Shown here in pieces: positions 8,158 to 16,598 of a stretch of 64,000 nt of DNA. Position numbers and translations under genes: made by a program. Source of the stretch: Thermoproteota archaeon (GTDB lineage: Archaea; Korarchaeota; Korarchaeia; Korarchaeales; Korarchaeaceae); NCBI GenBank assembly GCA_026986575.1, contig JALSOH010000006.1:186001-250000 (forward strand), in the 5' to 3' direction. The notes under the pieces were generated by a model. It was not told the origin of the DNA. It saw only the letters and a program-made list of their open reading frames with translations, and did no database searches. How positions within the stretch are numbered: the stretch's first letter is position 1; the number at the start of each line of letters is the position of its first letter.

Positions 8158-8557
8158 GAGAGATCTGAGGTTTCTCTCTTCGTACGAAGTGGTCTTATAC
8201 GGCTCCTATGTTACAGGAGAGTACACAAGGGAGTCCGACATAGATGTGGCAGTCATCACGCGAGAGAAGGACAGGAACAGGAACTTCAAGATCCAGCTCG
8301 ATATCTGGGGAAAGGTGCCCTCGCCCATATATGATGTGAGGGTGTTCGAACTGTTACCGATAAGGGTCAAGGCCTCGGTGATCGGCGGGTACTTGGTCCT
8401 CTTCGGAAGTGAGCCCGATATTTCGGAGTACTTCTACAGCTGGAGGAAGACATGGGAAGAGGTTAGAAGGAGAATAGAGCCCATGTCCATAGAGGAGAAG
8501 ATTAAGGCGGTTAGGAGAAGGAAGAAGATCCTGAAAACTATCACTAGACCCGAGTAG
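8135..8557 (+). CDS. mntA: MNT-type nucleotidyltransferase antitoxin
   Basis: The 140-residue protein has the minimal nucleotidyltransferase signature GSYVTGEYTRESDIDVAV (residues about 23-40), containing the GS motif and the paired Asp metal ligands. The basic C-terminal tail follows a helix-rich region. Family members transfer AMP from ATP to the HepT active-site tyrosine and so neutralise it. It overlaps hepT by 23 bases, implying translational coupling. Both active-site motifs are intact, so this module should be functional. Confidence 0.87.
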   Translation: MRSLDQIRRDLRFLSSYEVVLYGSYVTGEYTRESDIDVAVITREKDRNRNFKIQLDIWGKVPSPIYDVRVFELLPIRVKASVIGGYLVLFGSEPDISEYFYSWRKTWEEVRRRIEPMSIEEKIKAVRRRKKILKTITRPE

Positions 8558-8585
8558 ATGTCCTCACTTCTGGATGATGTTCCAG

Positions 8586-9275
8586 TCATCTGAAGAGGGA
8601 GAGCGCGGGGAACATGCCGTATACTAGGAGGTTGTTCACGAGATGATAGTAAAAGCTGGCATAGGTGCCCCTCCTCAAGAACAGCCATGTGTCCAATATG
8701 GCCCATCCCAGTATGCAAAGCATTATTCTAGGCCCGAAGTATATGTGTAGGAGCGTGAAGAACGCAATAGAGATTGCAGCCGAAAGAATAAGGTTGCCAG
8801 TCAGAGAGTAAAGCCTAGTTATCGAATATCCCCTGTAAAACGTCTCCTCGAAGAAAGCGGCAGAGACACCCCAAGTAAGGAAGGCCACAATCTCGGAGGG
8901 ATGGCTCAGGCCCCTCCTAGTCATCTCTTCAAGATATCCAGTTCCAAGACCTAGCTGGCTCCCGATCCAGTAAAGGAACCCCCAGAGGGCCCATGCCGCA
9001 ATCAAGAAGATCATGGACTCGGCGAATGCCCTTAATCCCTTCTCACCGAACCAGATGCTGCTCCACTCGGATCCCTCCCATCTCATCACGAGTAGCAGGA
9101 TCACGAAGCCCGTCACCTGGGCAAGGGTATAGGACAGGACGGTCCACACGCCCCTCAATCCCGTTGAGATCATCAGCTCCCTATATAGGGGGGTGATCAT
9201 CCAGAAGCCGATCAGGGAGATGGCTAATCCCACGGCTGCGGGACCCTTGGGATATTCCCTCCGCTCCATTCCCAT
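8586..9275 (-). CDS. CPBP family intramembrane metalloprotease
   Basis: The 229-residue protein has about six to seven hydrophobic helices. The three CPBP (Abi/CAAX protease) motifs are present in order: EETFYRGY near residue 142 (E-E-x3-R), FFTLLHIYF near residue 171 (F-x3-H), and YYHLVNN near the C-terminus (H-x3-N). The family proteolyses membrane-embedded or prenylated substrates; in prokaryotes many members have immunity or regulatory roles. It ends 29 bases from the mntA stop (convergent) and is otherwise a single gene. An in-frame ATG two codons downstream is an alternative start. Confidence 0.85.
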   Translation of the reverse strand: MGMERREYPKGPAAVGLAISLIGFWMITPLYRELMISTGLRGVWTVLSYTLAQVTGFVILLLVMRWEGSEWSSIWFGEKGLRAFAESMIFLIAAWALWGFLYWIGSQLGLGTGYLEEMTRRGLSHPSEIVAFLTWGVSAAFFEETFYRGYSITRLYSLTGNLILSAAISIAFFTLLHIYFGPRIMLCILGWAILDTWLFLRRGTYASFYYHLVNNLLVYGMFPALSLFR

Positions 9276-9370
9276 CCCCCATCCAGGAGGTTATGGGAGG
9301 GAGTTAAAAGGTATCCCTCAGTCCGAAAAACAGACATGGACAGGGAAATAACTAGGAATATGGAAGGCAC

Positions 9371-10273
9371 TCACCAAGGAACCTTCCCGTCAAGTATGTC
9401 CTTCAGGGGTCTCTTCCACAGGAGGTGGAATACCCTCCTCTCCTTCCTATCGTACACCGCCTCGAAATCAACATATCCCTTAGTCATGTAGTAGAGCATG
9501 GCCTCAGCCGTGTGCTCCCTCCACTTTCCTACCGTACCTCTCTCCCTAGCCTCTGAGACGCTGTAAGGCACCTCTATAAGCACAAGCTCGCTCTCGACTC
9601 TCTTGAATCCCTTAGGAACCTCTGAATCCAATACCACTACCTCCTCGGCCCCAGCCTCCAAGGCCTCCTTGAGGGAAGGAGAACTCAGCTCACCCTTGGC
9701 CTTTCTTTTCACTCTCTCGCTATCCAAGAACCACCATACCTTCAGCCTATCAGTTCTTAATCCCCTGTTTATCTCATCGTTTATCTCACCGTAGTAGTTC
9801 ACTACGTACTCCCAGCTCACGACACCTAGCTTACCTAGGTTGAACCTCGTGTTCAACCCTTGGAGGGGATCAAAGGTCCACCTCGCTCTAGTGAGCCCCT
9901 GCTCAAGCGCCAGCTCTCTTTGAGCCTGTTTTATCCTGAAGCCCAGTCCTGAATACTTAAGCTCCTCGACAACTGCACTTTGGTGGGAATAATGGTATAA
10001 GCCCTTCTCGTCCCTAGCTAGAAAGCCCCAAGCGAACCCCACGGCTCTACCGGTCTCCAAGTCGAAAGCGGCTACCACTATACCAGAGTTATCGGCGGCG
10101 GCCTTGAGCACATGAGACGGGGTGGCTTCGGTCCGGTCCTTACCCATCCTCCAAGCTGATGCCTGAACCTCCACCAGCTCTCTAAACTCCTCCGGCCTTT
10201 TAACAGGCCTTATCTCGACCCTGAGGGTTCTACCACTCCTATCCTTGAGTTCGACGATCCCTAAGTGGGTCAT
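9371..10273 (-). CDS. COG3375-type GNAT acetyltransferase
   Basis: This 300-residue protein matches the archaeal and bacterial COG3375 group of predicted GNAT acetyltransferases. The N-terminal GNAT-like half contains VEVQASAWRMGKDR and VVAAFDLETGRAVGFAWGF, and the acetyl-CoA-binding region is LKYSGLGFRIKQAQRELAL. The characteristic WTFDPLQGLNTRFNLGKLG and the C-terminal half follow. It starts a few bases after the dedA stop, so the two are probably one transcript. Its substrate is unknown. Confidence 0.78.
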   Translation of the reverse strand: MTHLGIVELKDRSGRTLRVEIRPVKRPEEFRELVEVQASAWRMGKDRTEATPSHVLKAAADNSGIVVAAFDLETGRAVGFAWGFLARDEKGLYHYSHQSAVVEELKYSGLGFRIKQAQRELALEQGLTRARWTFDPLQGLNTRFNLGKLGVVSWEYVVNYYGEINDEINRGLRTDRLKVWWFLDSERVKRKAKGELSSPSLKEALEAGAEEVVVLDSEVPKGFKRVESELVLIEVPYSVSEARERGTVGKWREHTAEAMLYYMTKGYVDFEAVYDRKERRVFHLLWKRPLKDILDGKVPW

Positions 10274-10277
10274 CTCT

Positions 10278-10940
10278 CTAAACTCGGGAGGCTTCTTTAT
10301 CCCCTTTACGGGTCCTTCTCTTCACTAATATGTAGCCTGCTATCCCAAATACCATGATTATCGCAACTGCCGTCTCGGCCGTATCCAATACAGATACCAG
10401 CTCCTTGTAGGCGATCCCTAACAAGTACCCAGCTATACCTAGGACGAAATATCGTGGAAACGCTCCCAATAAGGTAAAGAGGGAGAAGCGGTAAGGGTCC
10501 ATACGGATTATCCCTGCTCCAATCGACACGGGGGAGAGAGGAATTATCGGCAATGCCCTAGAGAAGAAGAGGCCCAACCACTTCCTCTCATTTCTTATCC
10601 TGTCCGAGAAACTCTCTATCTCCTCCCAGCTTATCCCTAGGTACTTACCGAACCTCTCGACTAGCGGCTTACCGCCGTAGTAACCCAGAGCGTAATGAGC
10701 TAGGGAGCCGAGCGTAGCCGCCATGCTCCCAACTAATCCAATGGTGAATGTGGCCACGTAGAGCACGTACATGGGGGAAGAATTAGGAGGGATGAGGGAG
10801 AATCCAGCAGCCATTGGAACGAGGGGAGAAGGGATTAAAGTGATGGCGGTTTCCACCATCACACCACCGAAGACCCCAAGCCAGCCAAGCTCCCTTATCC
10901 AAGCACTGACCGTCTCTATCAGGATTTCCGTCAGGGACAT
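10278..10940 (-). CDS. DedA/VTT family membrane protein
   Basis: The 220-residue integral membrane protein has the DedA (SNARE-associated/VTT) pattern: an N-terminal re-entrant helix region (GWLGVFGGVMVETA, PSPLVP), a central YYGGKPLVERFGKYLG stretch, and the diagnostic FFSRALPIIPLSPVSIGAG motif near residue 130. The family comprises lipid scramblases or flippases and is linked to polyprenyl-phosphate recycling. The C-terminus is strongly basic (KRRTRKGDK). It is first in a two-gene unit with the acetyltransferase; TATA-like CTTAAATT lies upstream on the minus strand near 10966-10975. Confidence 0.83.
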   Translation of the reverse strand: MSLTEILIETVSAWIRELGWLGVFGGVMVETAITLIPSPLVPMAAGFSLIPPNSSPMYVLYVATFTIGLVGSMAATLGSLAHYALGYYGGKPLVERFGKYLGISWEEIESFSDRIRNERKWLGLFFSRALPIIPLSPVSIGAGIIRMDPYRFSLFTLLGAFPRYFVLGIAGYLLGIAYKELVSVLDTAETAVAIIMVFGIAGYILVKRRTRKGDKEASRV

Positions 10941-10986
10941 TTCCTGCGTGACCGCATTTTACCCAATTTAAGTTTGATTTGGGGGG

Positions 10987-11619
10987 TCAGGCCAGCCTCT
11001 TGACCCTGCCGGCCTTGACCTCCACCATCCCCTCCTCGTTCAGCAGCTCCACTGCCTTGGATACCCACCACCTATCGATGTTCAACTCCTTTGTGAGCTC
11101 GACGGTGGTCTTCTCCCCATTTAGGTGCTCCATCACTCTATCCGCTATGGCCTCTATCAGTGGCCTCGGATCTGATGAGAGCCTCTCGGCCACCACAGCG
11201 GCAACTGCTCTGCTCACGCCCAACGTATCCATAACATCCCTAATGGTCACCTTTCTCAATCCGCCCTCCCTCACTTTCTTCCTCACGTATTCGTTGACCA
11301 ACTCCTCCAAACTCTCCTCATCTGGGAGCTCCAGCAATACCTCCAGATCTATCTCCAACGTGATTCTCTTCCTAGTTAACGCATAAAGCTTGGCTGGCCT
11401 CCCTCTTCCCCTCCTCTTCTCTATTATCCTGATGAGTCCAGCCTCCTCCAAGTCCCTCAGATGAGAGGTTATGGCCGGCAAGGTGAGTCCGAACTCGTTG
11501 GCCAGATCGGTGGCCGAGGCCGGACTCCTGAGCAGCCTCTTGAGTATTCTGAGCTTGCTGTCGCTGCTCAGAGCGTCCAAGATCTTCTTAGCTCTATATA
11601 TCCTTGATCTGACGTACAA
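10987..11619 (-). CDS. ArsR-like winged-helix regulator with two HTH domains
   Basis: The 210 residues carry two DNA-binding segments. The first is an ArsR-type winged helix at about residues 10-80 (SKLRILKRLLRSPASATDLA, LPAITSHLRDLEEAGLI, then the basic wing EKRRGRGRPAKLY). The second HTH-like segment is at the C-terminus (TTVELTKELNIDRWWVSKAV, LLNEEGMVEVKAGRVKRL). The start is TTG 11619 with GAGGAGGG seven bases upstream. It is the third gene of an operon behind a Yip1 protein and a DUF4097-like protein, so it may autoregulate that operon through the palindrome at 12997. The inducer is unknown. Confidence 0.8.
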   Translation of the reverse strand: MYVRSRIYRAKKILDALSSDSKLRILKRLLRSPASATDLANEFGLTLPAITSHLRDLEEAGLIRIIEKRRGRGRPAKLYALTRKRITLEIDLEVLLELPDEESLEELVNEYVRKKVREGGLRKVTIRDVMDTLGVSRAVAAVVAERLSSDPRPLIEAIADRVMEHLNGEKTTVELTKELNIDRWWVSKAVELLNEEGMVEVKAGRVKRLA

Positions 11620-11637
11620 GGAAAGTCCCTCCTCTGA

Positions 11638-12309
11638 TCATCTCCTAACGCGCCTCAGATCAAGCTGAACGCTGTAAGAATCGATCTCCACCTCGACTAC
11701 CTTCTCTCCCTGTCCGAAGGTCTTCTCTATGACCCCTCCCTCGGTCCTCTGCCCATCGTAGTAGACCGAACCCTCTAGGGCCCTGACCTTCACGTGAACC
11801 TTAGCATCTTCGGGAACGTAGAGGGTCAGCTTCACACTTCCCTTGTCGATCTCAACGGAGACTTTCTCTTCAGCCTCGAGGGATCCTTCAACGCTTCCCA
11901 TACCCATTTCCACGCTCAGGGTTCTTACTGATGCATCCCTCACGGTCAATGCTCCCATACCCATCTTCACTTTTAGCTCACCATTCCATCCGTCTGGCAG
12001 GTGCAGAGCCAACCTCCCCGCCACCATCCTCCCAGTTCCTTCCTCCACAACTGGAGATACTCCCTCCATGACTATGCTGGGCTCCCGAATCGCTGGATCC
12101 GCAGTTACGTCCACCTGCCCCATGTCCACGATCAGCGATATGGTATCGGAGGAGATCCCGCCCGAGTATGAGCCCCTGCCGGTCACCCAGGGAAGTGGGA
12201 TCGGGCCAGCCTCGTACTTGTACTTTATGGTGGTGGGCACTAGGGAGACGGCCACGGAGAACAGCAGCAGCCCCAGTATGAGAGCACCTACCCTCTCTTC
12301 ATTGCCCAT
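11638..12309 (-). CDS. DUF4097/LiaF-like toast-rack membrane protein
   Basis: The 223-residue protein has one N-terminal membrane segment (ALILGLLLFSVAVSLV). A beta-rich repeat region follows in which similar units recur: LIVDMGQVDVTA, LKVKMGMGALTVRD, LSVEMGMGSVEGSL, VEIDKGSVKLTL, VRALEGSVYYDG. Such right-handed beta-solenoid ('toast rack') domains occur in LiaF/DUF4097 proteins linked to envelope stress sensing. It lies between the Yip1-type gene and the ArsR-like regulator and is tightly spaced with both, so the three may form an envelope-responsive unit. The precise role is not known. Confidence 0.68.
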   Translation of the reverse strand: MGNEERVGALILGLLLFSVAVSLVPTTIKYKYEAGPIPLPWVTGRGSYSGGISSDTISLIVDMGQVDVTADPAIREPSIVMEGVSPVVEEGTGRMVAGRLALHLPDGWNGELKVKMGMGALTVRDASVRTLSVEMGMGSVEGSLEAEEKVSVEIDKGSVKLTLYVPEDAKVHVKVRALEGSVYYDGQRTEGGVIEKTFGQGEKVVEVEIDSYSVQLDLRRVRR

Positions 12310-12313
12310 AAGA

Positions 12314-12970
12314 TCACCTCCTCCCCTCTAGATAAATCAGGGCTATACCAACGACAGTTATCACCAGCCCTACAGCCCCCAATTTCGATGTCAGTGCTAT
12401 GGCCACTATGACAGCCACGAGGGGACCGACGATGGATGCCACTATCGCGTTCCCCAAGCTCATCTCGTAGTTCACCGAGGTGGCTACCACTATCAGGTAG
12501 AGGGACCAGAGGCTGAACGGGATGACCAGCACGATGGACACGATCAGGAGTATGTGGGAGAACAGATAGCCGATAGCAGCGAGAGCCGTGGGGAACACAA
12601 GAGGAGCGCTGGAGAAAGCGACGAGTCCTACGATGTCGTCCCACCTACCCTCTTCATGTCTCATCAACCTAGCGGTTATGTGTATAAGGGATGAGTAGAT
12701 CAGGAGGTCTATTAGCCCGCCAGCCACCCCTATCACGCCAGCTAGATTGGCTGCTAGCTCCAATAGCCAGCCTATGTTGTAAAGCGGTATCCGACCCAGC
12801 AGACCCACGAACCCCTTCACCGTGAGTGCTGTGAGAGCGAAGCTCACCCCGACGTAGAGGGCCAAGGGTAGGGCAGATGAATACCTCTCCACTATATGGG
12901 TGTCGAATGCCTCCCTCGGCGCCAGCAATACCTTCCCCAATCTGTAGAGGACATCCTCCAGCTCTCTCAT
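12314..12970 (-). CDS. Yip1-domain integral membrane protein
   Basis: About 218 residues with five predicted helices. The N-terminal soluble start LEDVLYRLGKVLLAPREAFD is the classic Yip1-domain opening, followed by hydrophobic segments and the helix LVAFSSAPLVFP typical of prokaryotic Yip1 proteins. ATG 12970, with GGTGAT just upstream, is preferred over the in-frame TTG 12982. It is the first gene of the three-gene operon with the DUF4097-like protein and the regulator. The biochemical function of prokaryotic Yip1 proteins is not settled. Confidence 0.75.
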   Translation of the reverse strand: MRELEDVLYRLGKVLLAPREAFDTHIVERYSSALPLALYVGVSFALTALTVKGFVGLLGRIPLYNIGWLLELAANLAGVIGVAGGLIDLLIYSSLIHITARLMRHEEGRWDDIVGLVAFSSAPLVFPTALAAIGYLFSHILLIVSIVLVIPFSLWSLYLIVVATSVNYEMSLGNAIVASIVGPLVAVIVAIALTSKLGAVGLVITVVGIALIYLEGRR

Positions 12971-12996
12971 CTCATCACCCAACTTTCTAAACTTAC

Positions 12997-13017
12997 TTAC
13001 TTAAGTAAATTATAAAT
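12997..13017 (-). promoter_or_regulatory. TATA box and 12-base palindromic operator candidate
   Basis: On the minus strand a TATA box (ATTTATAAT, 13009-13017) is directly followed by the perfect palindrome TTACTTAAGTAA (12997-13008), just before the Yip1 operon. A repressor there would block transcription initiation. The ArsR-like regulator encoded by the third gene of the operon is the obvious candidate, by inference. Confidence 0.5.
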
Positions 13018-13104
13018 GTTTCCGATGTGCCGGGTCGAACCTCCCTCCAAACTGGAAATTATTTTGACCTCTTCGGGCCGAGATACGCCCTCTTGCCAGT
13101 TAAC

Positions 13105-13114
13105 TTTTTAAATA
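13105..13114 (+). promoter_or_regulatory. TATA box for the winged-helix/aspartate kinase operon
   Basis: TTTTTAAATA lies about 80 bases before ATG 13190, giving an expected transcript start near 13135-13140 and a leader of about 50 bases. That leader contains the duplicated element at 13147-13185. Confidence 0.4.
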
Positions 13115-13146
13115 GGAAGGTCTTAGGCCCCCTCAACGGGAGGTTG

Positions 13147-13185
13147 AGGTGATGTCCCGCCAATTTCAGGTGATGTCCCGCCAAT
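13147..13185 (+). repeat. Two 18-base direct repeats in the leader of an operon
   Basis: AGGTGATGTCCCGCCAAT occurs twice (13147-13164 and 13168-13185), exactly 21 bases apart, ending four bases before ATG 13190. Each copy includes AGGTGAT, a perfect ribosome-binding core. The duplication gives two candidate binding sites before one start, or two operator sites one or two helical turns apart. Confidence 0.7.
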
Positions 13186-13189
13186 ATCG

Positions 13190-13489
13190 ATGAGTGATTC
13201 CTCCCTGAGGGAATCTCTGGTTTTGTTCGGACTTTTCAAGTTGACCTCTCGCCAGAAGGCGGTCCTCACCCTGACGCTTCGATTCAACGGAAAGATATCC
13301 GCCAGTTCCATGGCCAAGATAGCGAGGGACGAGTTCAACATACCGGTCTCGTCATTCTGGTTCGCTTTGAGGGATCTTAGGAAGCTGAGACTCGTAGAAT
13401 TCGGCAATGGAGAGCCTATACGTCTCACACCAGCTGGAGAGGTAGTGGCGGAGGCCCTGAAGGGGGTGGCATGGTGGGAAAGAGAGTAG
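13190..13489 (+). CDS. Small winged-helix protein
   Basis: The 99-residue protein is a single winged helix: LTSRQKAVLTLTLRFNGKIS (helix 1), ASSMAKIARDEFNIPVSSFWFALRDLRKLRLV (recognition region), then a short wing ending IRLTPAGEVV. It overlaps the aspartate kinase start by 19 bases and shares its promoter, so it may be a local regulator of the Asp-family pathway. No effector domain is present. Family membership beyond winged helix is not clear. Confidence 0.68.
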   Translation: MSDSSLRESLVLFGLFKLTSRQKAVLTLTLRFNGKISASSMAKIARDEFNIPVSSFWFALRDLRKLRLVEFGNGEPIRLTPAGEVVAEALKGVAWWERE

Positions 13490-14640
13490 TAGTGAAGCTG
13501 GGAGGCTCCGTTCTCAAGGGACCGGAGGACTTCAAGAGTATAGCTGAGATAACTAAGAGGGAGTTCGAGCAGGGGCACGAGCTGCTACTGGTAGTTTCAG
13601 CCATGAAGGGGCACACAGACCAGTTGATAGACATGGCTGAAAGGGTCGGTGCTAGCGACGAGCTTCTAGACTCTATCGCTGGCATGGGGGAAGTGCTGTC
13701 CGCTAGGCTGATGGCAGCAGCGCTGAACTCGGAGGGCGTTCCCTCGGTGGCCATAGATCCGAGCTCACCTAAGTGGCCGGTGATAACTAACGATAGATTC
13801 GGCGACGCTGATCCCGACCTTCCTAGGACCTGCGGAGCTGCAATATCACACATAGAGCCTCTCCTAGGAAGCGTAGTTCCGGTCATATGCGGCTACATAG
13901 GAAAGACCAAGGATGGCAAGCTCACTACACTAGGCAGGGGTGGTAGCGACACAACTGCCGTGACCCTAGCTAGGTGCCTTAACGCAGACGAGGTCGTCCT
14001 AGTCAAGGACTCCAAGGGAATAATGACCGCCGATCCTAAGGTGGTGGAAAATGCCCATCAGATAAGTGAGCTGAAGGCTGAAGAGGCGCTGATGATGTCC
14101 TTGGGAGGGGCTAGGGTACTGCACCACAAAGCGATCCGCTACCTGGCACCGACCGTGAGGATGAGGGTGGTCTCCATAGGCGAGGGGAGATTCACTGGCG
14201 GCGGTACCGTGGTACACGGCCACATCCCCGATTTACATGTGGAGATACACGAAAAGCCCGTCAGTATGGTGACCTTGCTCATGAATGGTCACGGACTCAA
14301 CTTGAGTGGGATGGAGGGCATACTCTCCATAAGCACGCTCGACAAGGCCACTATAATGTATGTCGATGGAGATTCAGAGGGCACGGTGAGGAACCTGCAT
14401 TCCTTGGTAGAGAGGGGAGATGCGAAGGCGGTAACGGTCAGGAGGGATGTGGCGATGATAAGGGTGTGGGGAGCGGCCATAGAGGAGGTCCCTGGGGTGA
14501 TCCACAAGATATCCGAACCCTTGGCTGCGATGGGTATAAACATACTGGGCCTCCAGACGGTTCACAACAGGATCGCTGTTTTTGTTGACTGGAAGGACAG
14601 GGAGAGGGCCGCTGAGGAACTCAGAGTGATCTTGGGGTGA
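13471..14640 (+). CDS. lysC: Aspartate kinase
   Basis: The 389-residue enzyme phosphorylates aspartate in the first step to threonine, methionine and lysine. The amino-acid kinase domain starts VVVKLGGSVL (in place of the common KFGGTSV) and contains GRGGSDTTAVTLARCLNADE and the conserved KGIMTADPKVV loop. Two ACT domains follow from about residue 265; the second begins VPGVIHKISEPLAAMGINIL, indicating allosteric control by an end product. It overlaps the winged-helix gene by 19 bases and is followed by asd after four bases. Confidence 0.92.
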   Translation: MVGKRVVVKLGGSVLKGPEDFKSIAEITKREFEQGHELLLVVSAMKGHTDQLIDMAERVGASDELLDSIAGMGEVLSARLMAAALNSEGVPSVAIDPSSPKWPVITNDRFGDADPDLPRTCGAAISHIEPLLGSVVPVICGYIGKTKDGKLTTLGRGGSDTTAVTLARCLNADEVVLVKDSKGIMTADPKVVENAHQISELKAEEALMMSLGGARVLHHKAIRYLAPTVRMRVVSIGEGRFTGGGTVVHGHIPDLHVEIHEKPVSMVTLLMNGHGLNLSGMEGILSISTLDKATIMYVDGDSEGTVRNLHSLVERGDAKAVTVRRDVAMIRVWGAAIEEVPGVIHKISEPLAAMGINILGLQTVHNRIAVFVDWKDRERAAEELRVILG

Positions 14641-14644
14641 TGTG

Positions 14645-15679
14645 ATGAAGGTAGCCCTGCTGGGTGGCACTGGGGCCGTAGGGCAGCGGTTCGTCAAGAT
14701 GCTATCGGGCCACCCTTGGTTCGAGCTGGCTGTGATAACCGGGAAGACCAGCGTCGGGAAGAGGTACGGGGAGGTGAATTGGGTCTTGGAGGGAGAGGTG
14801 CCGGAGGAGTTCAGGGACATAGTGGTGAGCGAGAACTCGCTAGGTAGCCTGAGGGAAGTGGATCTAGTGTTCTCCGCCCTGCCGTCTAGGGAGGCGAGAG
14901 TGTTTGAGAGGGAGCTGATGGACCATGGGATACCCCTAGTGAGCAACGCGAGTGCCCTGAGGATGGACCCATTGGTCCCCCTAATCATACCGGAGGTGAA
15001 TCCAGACCACCTCTCGCTGATCGAGAGGCAGGAGGAACTTGGAGTCGGGCCTGCTGCCACAGACCCCAACTGCACGACTACAGTGCTCACCCTGCCCCTG
15101 AAACCCCTGCACGACGCCTATACACTCAAAAGACTTGACATAGCTAGCTACCAGGCCCTCTCAGGAGCAGGCTACCCGGGAGTTCCATCCTACGATATAA
15201 TCGATAATCTGATCCCCTTCATCTCGGGAGAGGAGGAAAAGGTTCATAATGAGACTAAGAAGCTGCTAGGTGAGGTGGATGGAGGAGAGGTGAGATTTGC
15301 GTCCTTCGATGTCCAAGCCACGTGCGTTAGGGTCCCCATCTTGGATGGCCACACGGTAGCAGTACATGCCGAGTTCGAAGAGGAAGTGGATCCCGAGGAG
15401 GCAGCCAAACTCCTCCGAAGTTTTAGCTCTGAGCCTCAGCGCCTGAAACTACCCACCGCCCCAGCAAGGCCCATTCATGTGAGGAATGAGGAGGACAGGC
15501 CCCAACCTAGATATGACAGGAATGTGGAAGGCGGTATGAGCGTCGTGGTTGGCAGGATCAGAAAGGGGGCCAATAATAATTCGCTTCTCTTTGTGGTGGT
15601 GGGACATAACACGGTGAGAGGAGCAGCGGGACAGGCCATCCTCTTAGCTGAACTGATGAGAGCTAAGAGCATTATCTAA
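14645..15679 (+). CDS. asd: Aspartate-semialdehyde dehydrogenase
   Basis: The 344-residue enzyme reduces aspartyl phosphate to aspartate semialdehyde with NADPH. The Rossmann motif is LLGGTGAVGQRFV at the N-terminus, the catalytic Cys lies in DPNCTTT near residue 143, and SGAGYPGVPSYD plus the C-terminal HVRNEEDRPQPRYDR belong to the archaeal/fungal-type enzyme. ATG 14645 is chosen; an in-frame GTG lies one codon before. It directly follows the kinase that supplies its substrate. Confidence 0.93.
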   Translation: MKVALLGGTGAVGQRFVKMLSGHPWFELAVITGKTSVGKRYGEVNWVLEGEVPEEFRDIVVSENSLGSLREVDLVFSALPSREARVFERELMDHGIPLVSNASALRMDPLVPLIIPEVNPDHLSLIERQEELGVGPAATDPNCTTTVLTLPLKPLHDAYTLKRLDIASYQALSGAGYPGVPSYDIIDNLIPFISGEEEKVHNETKKLLGEVDGGEVRFASFDVQATCVRVPILDGHTVAVHAEFEEEVDPEEAAKLLRSFSSEPQRLKLPTAPARPIHVRNEEDRPQPRYDRNVEGGMSVVVGRIRKGANNNSLLFVVVGHNTVRGAAGQAILLAELMRAKSII

Positions 15680-15747
15680 CTAATTTTCCACTGTTTTTGA
15701 ACCGGAGAAAGCTTAAGCTTATGTAATTGACTTCACTTGCAACTCCT

Positions 15748-16302
15748 ATGATACTGTCTGACAGCAGCATACGCTCCCTTATAGAATCGGGTGAGCTTTC
15801 CATAGATCCCCTGTACAACGATACGATCAGAGAGAACGGGGTCGACATGAGGATAGGACCCGAGATTGCCTTCCCGATAGTCACAGGAGAGGTAATAGAC
15901 CCGATCAGGGACAATCCCGCCAAGCACTTCTCGGTGAGGGAGATCCCCGATGAGGGGATAATAATACCGGGAAACACCTCTATCCTTCTAGTCACCGAGG
16001 AGTACGTGAGAATGCCCAAAGATGTCGCCGCCCTATGCGGACTCCGCTCCTCTATAGCCAGGTGGGGTTTCGTCGCCCCTCCCACGCTGATAGATGCTGG
16101 CTTCGAGGGTCAACTGACGATAGAGGTCATGTGGACCAGACCGGCGCCCGTGAAGCTGTATAAGGGCATAAGATTCCTTCATGTGGTGTTCTTCAGGGTG
16201 GAAGGTGAAGTGGAGAGGCCGTACAGCGGGAGCTACCAGGGGCAGAGGGGAGTTACACTCCCCAAGAAGCTCGAGAGCATCCGGTCGAGCAAAAAGGTTT
16301 AA
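15748..16302 (+). CDS. dcd: dCTP deaminase
   Basis: The 184-residue protein starts MILSDSSIRSLIESG, the standard opening of archaeal Dcd. The active-site region CGLRSSIARWGF and the substrate loop TLIDAGFEGQLTIEV are both intact. Dcd converts dCTP to dUTP, the route to dTMP in many archaea; whether it is bifunctional (Dcd-Dut) cannot be told. The start is ATG 15748; a TATA-like TTAAGCTTA within the AAGCTTAAGCTT palindrome (15709-15720) is about 30 bases upstream, consistent with a leaderless message. It lies next to the ribonucleotide reductase gene, fitting deoxynucleotide synthesis. Confidence 0.92.
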   Translation: MILSDSSIRSLIESGELSIDPLYNDTIRENGVDMRIGPEIAFPIVTGEVIDPIRDNPAKHFSVREIPDEGIIIPGNTSILLVTEEYVRMPKDVAALCGLRSSIARWGFVAPPTLIDAGFEGQLTIEVMWTRPAPVKLYKGIRFLHVVFFRVEGEVERPYSGSYQGQRGVTLPKKLESIRSSKKV

Positions 16303-16598
16303 CTCATAACTCATATATGAGAATCAAAGTTAGGACTCAGCCGCATTTAGGGTATATTAAATTCGATACATCTGTCTTCGAAAAAAGTTTTCAACCTCTT
16401 AGACTAAAGTTTATTAGTTGAGGGGACCGATCTCTGTGGGATCGTCGGTAAGGGAGCTTCATCCTAAGTTAATTTTTGATGTAATATCTAATTTATCATA
16501 AATCTATATTCGTATAAGACGATAAACCGTAAAAATGGAGTGGAAAGAGTCTAGGTAGAGTTCTTATAGATCGATCCCTTGATGGAATTGATAGGGGT

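Noticed and set aside
16426-16449. Weak hairpin (ACCGA/TCGGT) upstream of nrdJ that might be a cobalamin riboswitch
   Set aside because: Only about six pairs with a 12-base loop, no B12-box sequence, and such riboswitches are not known in archaea. The 295-base gap otherwise shows only AT-rich promoter-like DNA.
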